NCBI GenBank assembly: GCA_001602455.1
Contig: CP012157.1
Location: 2,971,733 to 3,035,732, forward strand
DNA length: 64,000 nt
DNA from: Betaproteobacteria bacterium UKL13-2
GTDB lineage: Bacteria > Pseudomonadota > Gammaproteobacteria > Burkholderiales > Usitatibacteraceae
Reading direction: 5' to 3'
In this document: in pieces, positions 17,343-25,736 of the stretch
Numbering within the stretch: the first letter of the stretch is position 1
How the letters are laid out: each line of letters starts with the position of its first letter
Notes under the pieces: generated by a model
Told to the model about the DNA's origin: nothing
Databases searched by the model: none
Seen by the model: the letters and a program-made list of their open reading frames with translations, nothing else
Program-made: the position numbers and the translations under genes

Positions 17343-18871
17343 CCCAAATTTCCCATTAGCCCCAATCTCTAATGGAAGCCATTAGCGCAAGTTATTGATT
17401 CGTATTGAGAATTTGGCGATTCTTGGGTAAAGTTGGGGATCGCGATTTCAGTGCAGGGCTGCCATGGACTTTGAGCTTCGTTTTACGGACAAAGAAATCA
17501 CCGCTTGGGGCGGCATGAGCCTCATGAAACGCATGCTCGATCACATGCGCTTTGATACAGCATTGTCTTGCGCTGGCTTGCCCCAGCCCGGCTCCAACCG
17601 TGGCTACGCACCCGAGCAACTCATCACCCAATTCATGCTCTCGGTATGGTGCGGGGCCAACCGCTTTGAACATGGTGAAGTCACCCGCCACGATCCGGTA
17701 CTGAAACGCATCTTCGGCATCAAGCGTATGGCCAACTACAAGGCCGTCATGCGACTGTTTCGCCGCTTTACACAAAACTCCAACGAAGCCGTCATGGACA
17801 AGCTCTACGGCTGGATGTTTGAGCAAATCGCCATAGACGGCATCACCCTGGATGTGGACTCCACCGTCATGACCCGCTACGGACAGCAAGAAGGCGCTGC
17901 ACGGGGCTACAACCCGGCCAAACGGGGGCGAGCAAGTCACCACCCGCTCATGGCCTTTGTCTCAGAGACCCGCATGGTGGCCAACTTGTGGCTTCGCCCA
18001 GGCAACACCAGTTCAGCCAACAACATCCAAGGCTTCTTGGCCAACACCCGACAGCGCCTGGGCAACAAACACATTTGCCTATTACGCGGAGACAGTGGCT
18101 TTAGTGACAACGCATTTTTGACCCACTTGGAAGAAGAGAAATTGCACTACGTCATAGCCCTGCGCCAGACACCGCCACTGCAAAGAGCACTGGTCGATGC
18201 CAGCCTTGAGGGCAAGGGATGGTGGGGTCTTGAGGATGATAAGGGTAAGGCGGTACCGGGCATTGAGCTCACCCGATTTCGCTACCAGGCCGATAGCTGG
18301 TCCAAGCCCCGTTGGGTGACAGGTATTCGCCAGCAGATTGACCAACGCGTCAACCCTAAGGGCAAGACCTTGAATCTGTTTGCTGATGACCCGGTGATTG
18401 GACGCTACCGCTTCAGCGCACTGGTCAGCGATATGGACTTGCCCGCTGAAACCATTTGGCGCACTTACCGGGGGAGAGCCAATTGTGAGAACAGAATCAA
18501 GGAGCTCAAGTACGACTTTGCCGCTGACAGCTTCAACATGAAAGATTTCTGGGCCACCGAGGCGGCACTGAACACGGTGATGCTGGCGTACAACCTGATG
18601 AGTCTGTTCAGGCAGGTTCTGCTCAAGACGGTCGTGCGCAAAGGTGGCGTAAATACTCCGATTGAGCACACGCTGCAAACGCTGCGCTACAAGCTATTTG
18701 CCAAGCCTGCTTACATCACTACTGAGAGCCGAAGGCCGCTACTGAATCTGGCGATGGCCATGCAGCACAGGCCGTGGATGAAGGGGCTATGGGATCAGGC
18801 CACGCAGTTTGACTTACCGGTCAAATTCGCCACCCATCACCCGCCGGGCACGGGCTAATGGAAAATTTGGG
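17343..18871 (+). mobile_element. IS1380-family insertion sequence, complete, nested in IS481
   Basis: Inverted ends CCCAAATTTCCCATTAGCC (left) and CCCAAATTTTCCATTAGCC (right complement). It is 1,529 bp, flanked by the 5-bp duplication TTCAA at 17338-17342 and 18872-18876. One intact transposase. Confidence 0.92.
17464..18858 (+). CDS. IS1380 transposase
   Basis: A 464-residue DDE transposase. The first Asp is in GITLDVDSTVMTRYG, the second in LLRGDSGFSDNAF, and the Glu in RGRANCENRIKELKYDFAADSF, a signature of IS1380 enzymes. The N-terminal helical DNA-binding region is present (LSCAGLPQPGSNRGY). The frame is intact. It is only distantly related to the transposase at 4368-5909. Confidence 0.93.
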   Translation: MDFELRFTDKEITAWGGMSLMKRMLDHMRFDTALSCAGLPQPGSNRGYAPEQLITQFMLSVWCGANRFEHGEVTRHDPVLKRIFGIKRMANYKAVMRLFRRFTQNSNEAVMDKLYGWMFEQIAIDGITLDVDSTVMTRYGQQEGAARGYNPAKRGRASHHPLMAFVSETRMVANLWLRPGNTSSANNIQGFLANTRQRLGNKHICLLRGDSGFSDNAFLTHLEEEKLHYVIALRQTPPLQRALVDASLEGKGWWGLEDDKGKAVPGIELTRFRYQADSWSKPRWVTGIRQQIDQRVNPKGKTLNLFADDPVIGRYRFSALVSDMDLPAETIWRTYRGRANCENRIKELKYDFAADSFNMKDFWATEAALNTVMLAYNLMSLFRQVLLKTVVRKGGVNTPIEHTLQTLRYKLFAKPAYITTESRRPLLNLAMAMQHRPWMKGLWDQATQFDLPVKFATHHPPGTG

Positions 18872-18876
18872 TTCAA

Positions 18877-19170
18877 GGCTTGGCACTCAGGACCCCCTGA
18901 ACAACGAAATTTCATTCAACTAGGTTCACAGCCTGTTTTACTGAAATCCGCAAATTCAAGGCTCGGAACCAAGTCCGAAAAAGTCATGAGGTTTTGAGAC
19001 AAACGGAGTTTGAGACGCCTTTCCCGCCCCCTTGGCGCAGGTGGCAGTCAGGAGCCCAAAACAAAAAGTCCCGCGTGGTGCGGGGCCTGAGGCTGCCTCA
19101 AGGCCTGCTGAGCAGGTTGGAGGTCTTTTGATTGGCGGGGCAGCAGTATTCGTAGCACCAACTCGCTCAG
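18877..19170. other. Non-coding stretch after the nested ISs
   Basis: The first ~30 bp continue the interrupted IS481 frame. The rest carries no recognisable gene apart from the TetR-side terminator at 19058-19086. Confidence 0.5.
19058..19086 (-). terminator. Rho-independent terminator of the TetR gene
   Basis: On the minus strand CCCCGC-ACCAC-GCGGGA is followed by CTTTTTGTTTT, a GC hairpin plus T-tract about 85 bp after the tetR-type stop. Confidence 0.7.
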
Positions 19171-19839
19171 TCAAGACACATCCTTCTTTCGTCGGCGTCC
19201 GGGATTCGAACTTCCCCCTGCTCCGGAAGCGAGAAGCATATCGGCGAATCCATCCGCCACCCCTTCCAGGTGGCGCTGCCTCTCCTGCTCCGTCCCAAAG
19301 GCCATCGCTAGCGGGCCGTCGATCAACAGGCATGCCAAGCCGTGCACGTGGGCCCACAGGATGCTGGCCTGTTCGGATGTTGCCTGGCTGCCATGGACGA
19401 TTCGGGTGAGTCGATCCAGTTCGGCGCGTGCACGGCCTCCAGCCTCCAGGACGGCAGGGAACCGCATTGGGTTGCAGACGTCAGGTCGGAACATGACCCT
19501 GAACACGCCCGGCTGCGACAGTGCGAAATCGACGTAGGCACGGCCTGACATGATCAGGGCGGTCCGAACACTTTGTTGTATCACTAGGTCGTTTGCGGCC
19601 TTCAGGCGACCAGCAAGCGCATCGAATCCGTCGGCAACCAGTGTGGCCAATATCGACTCACGGTCCTCGAAGTAGTGGTACGGCGCCTGGTGGGTGCATC
19701 CGGCGCGGCGCGCCACCTCTCGCATGCTCAACGCAGCCACGCCGCCCTCGTCGAGCAGCAGGCGGCTGGTGCGGAGCAACTCACCACGCAAATCCCGGTC
19801 GGCATCGGCTTTCGGGCGGCCACGCTTTCTAGTAGTCAT
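19171..19839 (-). CDS. TetR/AcrR family transcriptional regulator
   Basis: A 222-residue protein. The N-terminal HTH reads LLLDEGGVAALSMREVARRAGCTHQAPYHYFEDRESILATL, a clear TetR_N domain. The ligand-binding half resembles the TetR_C groups with a WAHVHGLACLL helix. The ATG is 115 bp from the start of the divergent oxidoreductase fusion. An inverted repeat overlaps that gene's promoter, so it most likely represses the fusion. The ligand is unknown. Confidence 0.92.
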   Translation of the reverse strand: MTTRKRGRPKADADRDLRGELLRTSRLLLDEGGVAALSMREVARRAGCTHQAPYHYFEDRESILATLVADGFDALAGRLKAANDLVIQQSVRTALIMSGRAYVDFALSQPGVFRVMFRPDVCNPMRFPAVLEAGGRARAELDRLTRIVHGSQATSEQASILWAHVHGLACLLIDGPLAMAFGTEQERQRHLEGVADGFADMLLASGAGGSSNPGRRRKKDVS

Positions 19840-19860
19840 AAAGCATGGTACCCCATTTGC

Positions 19861-19919
19861 TTGACATCGTCTATTTATTTGGTACAGTTAATGGACACTG
19901 TCAACTTGACTGTGCCAAA
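19861..19919 (+). promoter_or_regulatory. Promoter with TetR-type operator
   Basis: TTGACA at 19861-19866 and TACAGT at 19883-19888 (16-bp spacing) form a sigma70-like promoter toward the fusion gene. TTTGGTACAGT at 19878-19888 and ACTGTGCCAAA at 19909-19919 are inverted with one mismatch and overlap the -10, fitting repression by the divergent TetR. Confidence 0.55.
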
Positions 19920-19954
19920 CATCGCTCGGCGGGCGCCGGGCCGACTCGAAGGAG

Positions 19955-22216
19955 ATGAACATGCATGACGCGATCGTGATCGGCTCGGGTATCGGCGGCA
20001 TGACCGCCGCAGGTCTACTGGCGGGTGTGGCCGGGAAGAAGGTGCTGGTGCTGGAGAAGCACACGGAGCCCGGCGGCCTAACGCACGTGTTCAGGCGCGA
20101 CGGTGCGTCCTGGGACGTGGGCTTGCATTACGTTGGGGAGGTGGAGCCGGGTTCCCAAGGGCGGGCGTTCTTCGATTACCTTTCCGGTGGCGAACTGCTG
20201 TGGACCCGCATGCCGGATCGCTTCGAGCGCTTCGTCTATCCCGGCATTGATATCTCGGTACCCTCGAATCCTGCGACTTATGAGCGCGTCCTGAGCGATA
20301 GGTTTCCGCAGGAAGCAGCAGCGATTCGTCGGTACTTCAAGGATGTTAAGCGAGCCAGACGCTGGGCGATCCTGGGCTTCATGCGCGGCATGGTGCCTCG
20401 GCCCGTGGAGCCTTTGCTTCGTTGGACACAGCGACTCACAGGCAGGCTCGCCAAGCGCACCACGGGTGCCGTGCTGGCCGCAAGATTCCGATCACCGGAA
20501 CTGCGCGCCGTGCTGGCCAGCCAATGGGGCGACTATGGACTGCCGCCCTCACAAAGCGCGTTTGCCGTGCATGCCCTGATCGTCTCGCACTACCTGCAAG
20601 GCGCCTGGTACCCCGAGGGCGGTGCCGCGCGAATTGCGAGGACCTTCGAGAAAGGCATCGAGCGGGCCGGTGGATCGATCCTGGTAGCGCAGGAAGTGTT
20701 GGAGATCCTCACCGACGGCAGCAAGGCGATCGGTGTGCGGGTACTTGATCGGCGTGGCCCGCTGCCGGTGGAGCGCGTCTACAAGGCCCCGATCGTGATC
20801 TCTGGCGCTGGTGCGGCCATCACCTTCGAGCGGCTCTTGCCGACGGAGGGCGAGATCGGGACCAGGACAGCCGCCTTGCGCGGGGACATCCAGCAGCTAA
20901 GCGGCGGGCTCTCGGCGGTCACGCTGTACCTGCGACTCAAGGCCGATCCGCGGAGTATCGGCGTGCAGGGCGAAAACCACTGGATCAACACCACCTTCGA
21001 ACACGACGACACCACAGCCCAATCCCGCAGCGTGCTGGAGGGCTCCCCGCGCAGCATCTATGTGTCGTTTCCGTCGATCAAGGCGAAGGACGAACAGTTC
21101 CACACGGCCGAGATCATTGCCTTCGTCGATGAGCGTGCCTTTGCCCAGTGGCGCGATCGGCCCAAGGGTAATCGGGGGGCTGACTACTCAGCGCTCAAGC
21201 AACGAATCGGGGACGGTCTGCTGAGACTAGCCGATGCCCACATTCCGGGGCTGGCCGCGCTGGTGTCGTACACAGAACTGGCCACACCGCTGACGGTGGA
21301 GCACTACACCTCGCATCCAGGCGGGCGCTTCTACGGTTTGGCGGCCAGCCCGCAGCGCTATCGCTCCACGCAATTGGGGCCCAGCACGCCCATCGAAGGC
21401 CTGTACCTGGCAGGGCAGGATGCCGGCTGCCTGGGCATCTTCGGCGCCATGATGGGCGGCGTTGGGGCGGCTTGCCAAGCGCTGGGGACCAAAGGATTTC
21501 CGATGATTCAGGCGGCCATCAAGTCCGGCCCTGTAAGCACCCCCAGTTCTTCGTTGCCGCCACAGAAAAAGCGCGCGGTGCTCACCGCCAAGCGTGCCCT
21601 GACGCCTTCCATTTGGCATCTGGAGTTCGAGGTGACGGGCCCGGTCGAAGGCTATGCCCCCGGCCAGTTCGCGAGACTGCATGTGGGGGGCGGCGAATGG
21701 CGCGACTACTCCATCGCGGGGCTCGAGGGACAGCGGGTGCGCTTTCTGATCAGCACGCGTACCGGCGGCCATGGCTCGCGGTTTGTTCAAGGTGCCTCTG
21801 TTGGCACCGCCACGGAAGTCGAGCTTCCGTTGGGGCAGTACACGCTTGAGCGATCGGGCAGACGGCGGGTGTTCATCGCCACTGGCACGGGACTGGCGCC
21901 GTTTCTACCAATGTTCGAGTCGCTCCAAGCGGCAGGTACGCTCGACGAAGCTGTTCTGCTGTTCGGCTACCGAACCCGGGAAGAGGACATCACCGCCGAG
22001 GGCACAGTGCTACCAGGCAGGGTGATCCGTTGCGTCAGTCAGGACGAAGCTCCTGCGGACGGATACCGTGGCCGGGTGACAGCGGCGCTGAAGAACTTGG
22101 ATTTCGATCCCGAGACCACGGACTTCTACCTCTGTGGGTCATCGGGGATGGTGGCAGATGGCAGAGCTGTACTGGAGGCCCGTGGAGCGAGACATCTGCA
22201 TGCGGAGAGCTTCTGA
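19955..22216 (+). CDS. Retinol-saturase/carotenoid-isomerase-like FAD oxidoreductase fused to a ferredoxin-reductase-like domain
   Basis: A 753-residue protein. Residues 5-45 hold the FAD motif VIGSGIGGMTAAGLLA and the EKHTEPGG pyrophosphate loop. The region to ~515, ending LYLAGQDAGCLGIFGAMMGG, is a phytoene-desaturase/CrtISO/retinol-saturase-type flavoprotein. After a Ser/Pro linker (~520-540) comes an FNR-type domain. It has WRDYS near 581-585 for FMN/FAD, GTGLAPFLP near 644 for NAD(P), and FYLCGSSGMV close to the end. The fusion would supply electrons from NAD(P)H to a saturase-like flavoprotein in one chain. ATG at 19955 is preceded by GAAGGAG. The substrate is unknown; an unsaturated isoprenoid or lipid is a guess from the family. 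Confidence 0.85.
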   Translation: MNMHDAIVIGSGIGGMTAAGLLAGVAGKKVLVLEKHTEPGGLTHVFRRDGASWDVGLHYVGEVEPGSQGRAFFDYLSGGELLWTRMPDRFERFVYPGIDISVPSNPATYERVLSDRFPQEAAAIRRYFKDVKRARRWAILGFMRGMVPRPVEPLLRWTQRLTGRLAKRTTGAVLAARFRSPELRAVLASQWGDYGLPPSQSAFAVHALIVSHYLQGAWYPEGGAARIARTFEKGIERAGGSILVAQEVLEILTDGSKAIGVRVLDRRGPLPVERVYKAPIVISGAGAAITFERLLPTEGEIGTRTAALRGDIQQLSGGLSAVTLYLRLKADPRSIGVQGENHWINTTFEHDDTTAQSRSVLEGSPRSIYVSFPSIKAKDEQFHTAEIIAFVDERAFAQWRDRPKGNRGADYSALKQRIGDGLLRLADAHIPGLAALVSYTELATPLTVEHYTSHPGGRFYGLAASPQRYRSTQLGPSTPIEGLYLAGQDAGCLGIFGAMMGGVGAACQALGTKGFPMIQAAIKSGPVSTPSSSLPPQKKRAVLTAKRALTPSIWHLEFEVTGPVEGYAPGQFARLHVGGGEWRDYSIAGLEGQRVRFLISTRTGGHGSRFVQGASVGTATEVELPLGQYTLERSGRRRVFIATGTGLAPFLPMFESLQAAGTLDEAVLLFGYRTREEDITAEGTVLPGRVIRCVSQDEAPADGYRGRVTAALKNLDFDPETTDFYLCGSSGMVADGRAVLEARGARHLHAESF

Positions 22217-22332
22217 CTGGCGCGCATACCCAGGCTGCCCAACTTGGCATGCACCCCGCCTCAGTCGGGGTTGATTGCATCCAGCGGCCCACCCTGCTGA
22301 GAAAAGCGCTCAAGCCGCCGGTATGAACCTGT

Positions 22333-22673
22333 ATGAAATCACCACGTACAGACATCAAGGCACAAGCCCATCGCCCAACTAACTCTACTGCGACGCCGCG
22401 GTCTGAAAGCACCCGCGACGTGCTGGATGTCCTTGAGAACGGCATCGCCAAAACGGGAGCCAAGGAGACCGAGCCAGAGCCACTCCCCAGATTTGCAGAA
22501 GTGCCGGCTGAACCCCGCCGAGAACTACTGACCGAAAAAATGCTTGCCGATCGCTGGGTGTGCTCCGTCGCGCGGCTTCAGCGCTGGCGCACTGTCGGCG
22601 AAGGGCCGCCATATTTGAAGATCGTGGGGAAGGTGTTGTACCGGACCAAAGACATTGAGGCCTACGAGGAAGC
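22333..22673 (+). pseudogene. HTH_17/excisionase-like DNA-binding protein, 3' end replaced by IS91
   Basis: Residues ~65-115 (LTEKMLADRWVCSVARLQRWR...YLKIVGKVLYRTKDIEAYEEA) are an AlpA/excisionase-type MerR-like helix-turn-helix. The long N-terminal part is polar. The frame runs into IS91 copy 4 at 22674, so the last few residues (up to a stop at 22698) are not native. Such proteins often sit on plasmids and integrative elements, hinting at the origin of this cargo. It is probably still a near-complete domain. Confidence 0.7.
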
Positions 22674-23444
22674 GCGGATAGGAAATCCAACCGCATGAGG
22701 GCGATTATGACCCATGTTTTGGGCATCACAGGCCTTCAGCCTGGGTCTGCCTGAGCGCTTGTTCAAGGCCTGTCGCCCGAGATTTTTCGGTTTGCGCATT
22801 TTTGGGCAGCACCAGGCGCAGCCCTGCCCCGCAGCGTTGGCCAAACCGCTGTTGCCTTCCCTCACCAACTGATGCGCTGATCGACCTCAAAGTCCGGCGC
22901 AGGTTGGGCCGCTTCGTCCCAATCTGGCTCAACCTCGACACCCTCGCCCATGGGCGCGTCGCACCCGTCCCACAGCGGTGGCCCGCGTGCTGGTGTGATG
23001 CGCGGTGGCTCTGTCTCCACCCCGATGTGATCCAGTATTTGGCGAATGTCAGCGCTGTAGGTGATGAAGGCGATGATGCGCATTTGCCCGCCACAGATGG
23101 GGCATACCAGCGGGAACACCTCGTAGATGCGGGCAATCAGCACCGCCCACAGGTAGTGCGCTGGGCGCTTAGGCTGCACCGGCTGGGTCGGCTCGGCCTG
23201 GGTTAGGAGTGGGTTGCCTGCCTCAGGTGCCGCTGCGCCCGCGACCGCCCCTGTGCTGGCTGGCTCAGCTTGCACCTGCGCCGGTTGTACCACTGCATCT
23301 TGTGCCAGCGCTGTGACAGCAGGCCTCAAGGGTGAGTTCGGTGCCAGCACGCCGAAATACCGGTGGCGATGCGTTCGCGGTGGTGGCACCAAGGCTGCAA
23401 TGCGATCAACCACAAACAGGACGATTAAGTCTGGCTCTCCTAGA
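22674..23444 (-). mobile_element. IS91-like element, copy 4 (5'-truncated, mosaic)
   Basis: GCGGATAGG boundary at 22674 and the same 771 bp length and CTGGCTCTCCTAGA tail as copy 3. Its first ~190 bp carry the bases of copies 1 and 2 (CCAAACCGCTGTTGCCTTCC), while its far half carries the 27-bp deletion and GATGGGGCATACC of copy 3. This indicates recombination between copies. Confidence 0.88.
22862..23430 (-). pseudogene. IS91-family transposase, C-terminal fragment (copy 4)
   Basis: Same extent as copy 3: starts at the DRIAALVPPPR block, has the short linker and CPICGG motif, and ends DQRISW. Inactive fragment. Confidence 0.85.
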
Positions 23445-23621
23445 GTGGTTATGGTAATTTAATAAACAATAACAGCTAAAACTATTATTCTACAAGGATT
23501 CGATCAATCCGAAACAATAGATTAATAAAAGTTGATTTTAATTTTATTGAATCTCTTGTTAGATCATGAATTTAACCAAGTATTAAGTGTTAAATGTTCA
23601 TATCTACTCTAGGAGAGCCAG
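23431..23621. repeat. 16-bp inverted repeat around an AT-rich spacer
   Basis: CTGGCTCTCCTAGAGT at 23431-23446 and its exact complement at 23606-23621 enclose 159 bp of AT-rich DNA with no open frame. The left arm is part of the tail of IS91 copy 4. It could be a small non-autonomous element or two ends of a lost one. Confidence 0.5.
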
Positions 23622-23648
23622 TCAGTTTAACTTCAGCCACAGGTGCTT

Positions 23649-24902
23649 TTACTCCAAGCATGAATAACTATTATACTCTTTTCTATCCATATCACCTTGT
23701 TCTGAATCTTCCCATGTTCTTAATAACTTGTGACCCGTTAAATCACGAGGATAAAATAGGTTATTAGCATAGAGCCTATCATCAAGTTTTAAGATTTTGA
23801 CCAATGCAGCTAACTCAAAACACCAATAACCAAAGAAATGATAATTATTCTGTAAATGGCTATTGTGCCAGCTAACTTCCTGACACCCTTGGTAGTAATT
23901 TCTTAAGAAATCAGAGATTGAATTTGCTTGTTGTTGTTTGTCCTGTAAACTAAGTGATGCTAACAGTGAATTGTATAGCTGTGGATAGATTAAATGAGAA
24001 GAGGTAACTTTGTTGGAAGATTTCAAGGAAACTAAACTATCAAAAAAAGCATCTTTGCCCCTGCTATCAATAATACTTATAAGCAAGTTTATATACTTAT
24101 GATCAATATCTAGGATAAAAGCCCAAGCAACTAACCAGATAGCAGTAATATATTCATCTAGAGCATAAAAATTAAATGGCTTATATACTGGTGTTTCATA
24201 ATAGTTGATTAAAGCTTTGAGTACATCTATAAAAGTATTTTCCAGCTTCAATGTTTCGTCACCACGAGAATATTGAGCAATTAATAATGTTAAATTTTCT
24301 TGGAATAGTAAAGTATATAAGTTTGTTTTATCCTGTTGAGATTGCGCGATTTCAAGCTGATATTTAGAAATATTTTGATTTTTAATTCTAACTACTGTAT
24401 CAAAGTAAGCAGCGTCTTTAAAAACTTCTCTTTTATGGTTTGCTTCTAACCAAATTTGATCTATATAAAATTCTTGATCAATTGATAGATATCTATAGCT
24501 ATTAGAACCTAGAACAAAAACAATACAAGCTATGATCTCTTTAAATCTAGGGTTTCTTGATAGCGTATCCTGATATTGTCGAGCAATAATTCTTAAAGCC
24601 TGACCGAAAGATGTGACTGATGACTGGTCAAGGCTATCTTCTTCACCCCCATAAATCAAAGTCGAGGCTGGTCTAATTTGAGCAATCAACCTTTGGATAG
24701 AAAATCTTTCTCCATCTTCAATTATTTCTGTAGATACTAGACGTAGTGCAGAAGCGATTACATTTAAAATTTCTACAACAGTAGGTTTAGGTCTTTTTTG
24801 CTCTTCCCATAATAAGACTATTGTTTCTAGTGTTTCAGTGATTGTATCAACAGGTGAGTCTCCAATAATATCATTACTTTGGTCTATTTTCCACCAACCC
24901 AT
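23649..24902 (-). CDS. PoNi-like immunity protein (DUF1911-type C-terminus)
   Basis: A 417-residue protein starting MGWWKID. The C-terminal segment (residues ~340-400) SDFLRNYYQGCQEVSWHNSH, FGYWCFELAALVKILKLDD and FYPRDLTG matches the DUF1911 domain of PoNi proteins, which block PoNe-type DNase toxins of polymorphic and T6SS toxin systems. The long helical N-terminus is not recognised with certainty. It is very AT-rich, like the Imm26 gene 36 bp upstream, with which it forms an operon. The order toxin tail-Imm26-PoNi on the minus strand is a typical immunity array after a toxin gene. Confidence 0.72.
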   Translation of the reverse strand: MGWWKIDQSNDIIGDSPVDTITETLETIVLLWEEQKRPKPTVVEILNVIASALRLVSTEIIEDGERFSIQRLIAQIRPASTLIYGGEEDSLDQSSVTSFGQALRIIARQYQDTLSRNPRFKEIIACIVFVLGSNSYRYLSIDQEFYIDQIWLEANHKREVFKDAAYFDTVVRIKNQNISKYQLEIAQSQQDKTNLYTLLFQENLTLLIAQYSRGDETLKLENTFIDVLKALINYYETPVYKPFNFYALDEYITAIWLVAWAFILDIDHKYINLLISIIDSRGKDAFFDSLVSLKSSNKVTSSHLIYPQLYNSLLASLSLQDKQQQANSISDFLRNYYQGCQEVSWHNSHLQNNYHFFGYWCFELAALVKILKLDDRLYANNLFYPRDLTGHKLLRTWEDSEQGDMDRKEYNSYSCLE

Positions 24903-24938
24903 ATTCGTCTCCTATGTAGTTATAGTAGATTTGCATAG

Positions 24939-25610
24939 TTAATCATATTTCGTTCTGAAAATTGTTGAATTTCCTGGATAAAATCGGGTAATATCATAGC
25001 CTAAACGGCTGGCAATTTCATAATATGATTGATTTTCATCTTCTTGGATTATTTTATAAATTTCACTACGACGGTTTGAGAAGCGAAAGTCTAAACGCTC
25101 AAGATTCATTGTATTTTGTTGTACGGGTGTAAGAAATTCTCGCAAACCAAGATAGTAAAGGCAAATTTTTGGTAAAGCGTATGGCGATGTGATGGAGGGG
25201 TAAATATCCCAACCATCATTTTCATCTAATTGTTCTGGAATTGGTAAGCGAATCTCTCCTCTTTGGAAAACTTGACGACCATTATATAAAAATATAGTTT
25301 CGGGAAATTCCACTTGCTGCGGATCGACTTCCAAATGATCAATAATTAACCATTCCTGTTCGGCGATGGGGTCAGGCATTAAAAAAAAGCCAGGAATGAG
25401 CTTTTCTTGACCCAGAAAATTAGGATTATCTGATAATTCTTTATAAATTTCTACTAATAGACAACCATCATAGGAGCTTAATGGTGAATTAGGATCAATT
25501 AATTTTGGCTTTACACACTGCTTTTTAACGTCCAGTAAGATTCTTCCAAAAATATATTTTTGGTTGGGTAGTTGAATGGAAAAAATATCACCGATTTTGT
25601 AGTTGCTCAT
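24939..25610 (-). CDS. Imm26 family immunity protein
   Basis: A 223-residue protein. It begins YKIGDIFSIQLPNQKYIFGRIL, the characteristic start of Imm26, and continues with alternating beta segments (EIYKELSDN, IPGFFLMPDP). Its ATG overlaps the stop of the preceding frame as ATGA, so translation is coupled to the toxin remnant at 25607-25721. AT-rich codon use differs from the chromosome. Its cognate toxin would be the protein whose tail precedes it. Confidence 0.75.
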   Translation of the reverse strand: MSNYKIGDIFSIQLPNQKYIFGRILLDVKKQCVKPKLIDPNSPLSSYDGCLLVEIYKELSDNPNFLGQEKLIPGFFLMPDPIAEQEWLIIDHLEVDPQQVEFPETIFLYNGRQVFQRGEIRLPIPEQLDENDGWDIYPSITSPYALPKICLYYLGLREFLTPVQQNTMNLERLDFRFSNRRSEIYKIIQEDENQSYYEIASRLGYDITRFYPGNSTIFRTKYD

Positions 25611-25721
25611 TTTCTTAACTCACTTTCTTTAAATTTAGTAGACCAATCTGCTGTTTTTGCAGCATCATCAGATAAATGTTGTTTAAATCTTTGTTCAACT
25701 GAGGTTGACCTTGTTTTACGG
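25607..25721 (-). pseudogene. Toxin C-terminal remnant coupled to Imm26
   Basis: From the IS3 border the frame reads RKTRSTSVEQRFKQ... and ends FKESELRK, with the TGA overlapping the Imm26 ATG. A/T-ending codons match the immunity genes. The position directly before an immunity gene identifies it as the end of the cognate polymorphic toxin. Too little remains to name the toxin domain. The rest of the gene is missing: beyond the IS only ~85 bp precede IS91 copy 5. Confidence 0.5.
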
Positions 25722-25736
25722 GTACGAACGTAGCGC

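Noticed and set aside
19195-19215. tRNA T-arm-like sequence GGGATTCGAACTTCCCC
   Set aside because: It lies inside the coding end of the TetR gene and no acceptor or anticodon stem can be formed around it.
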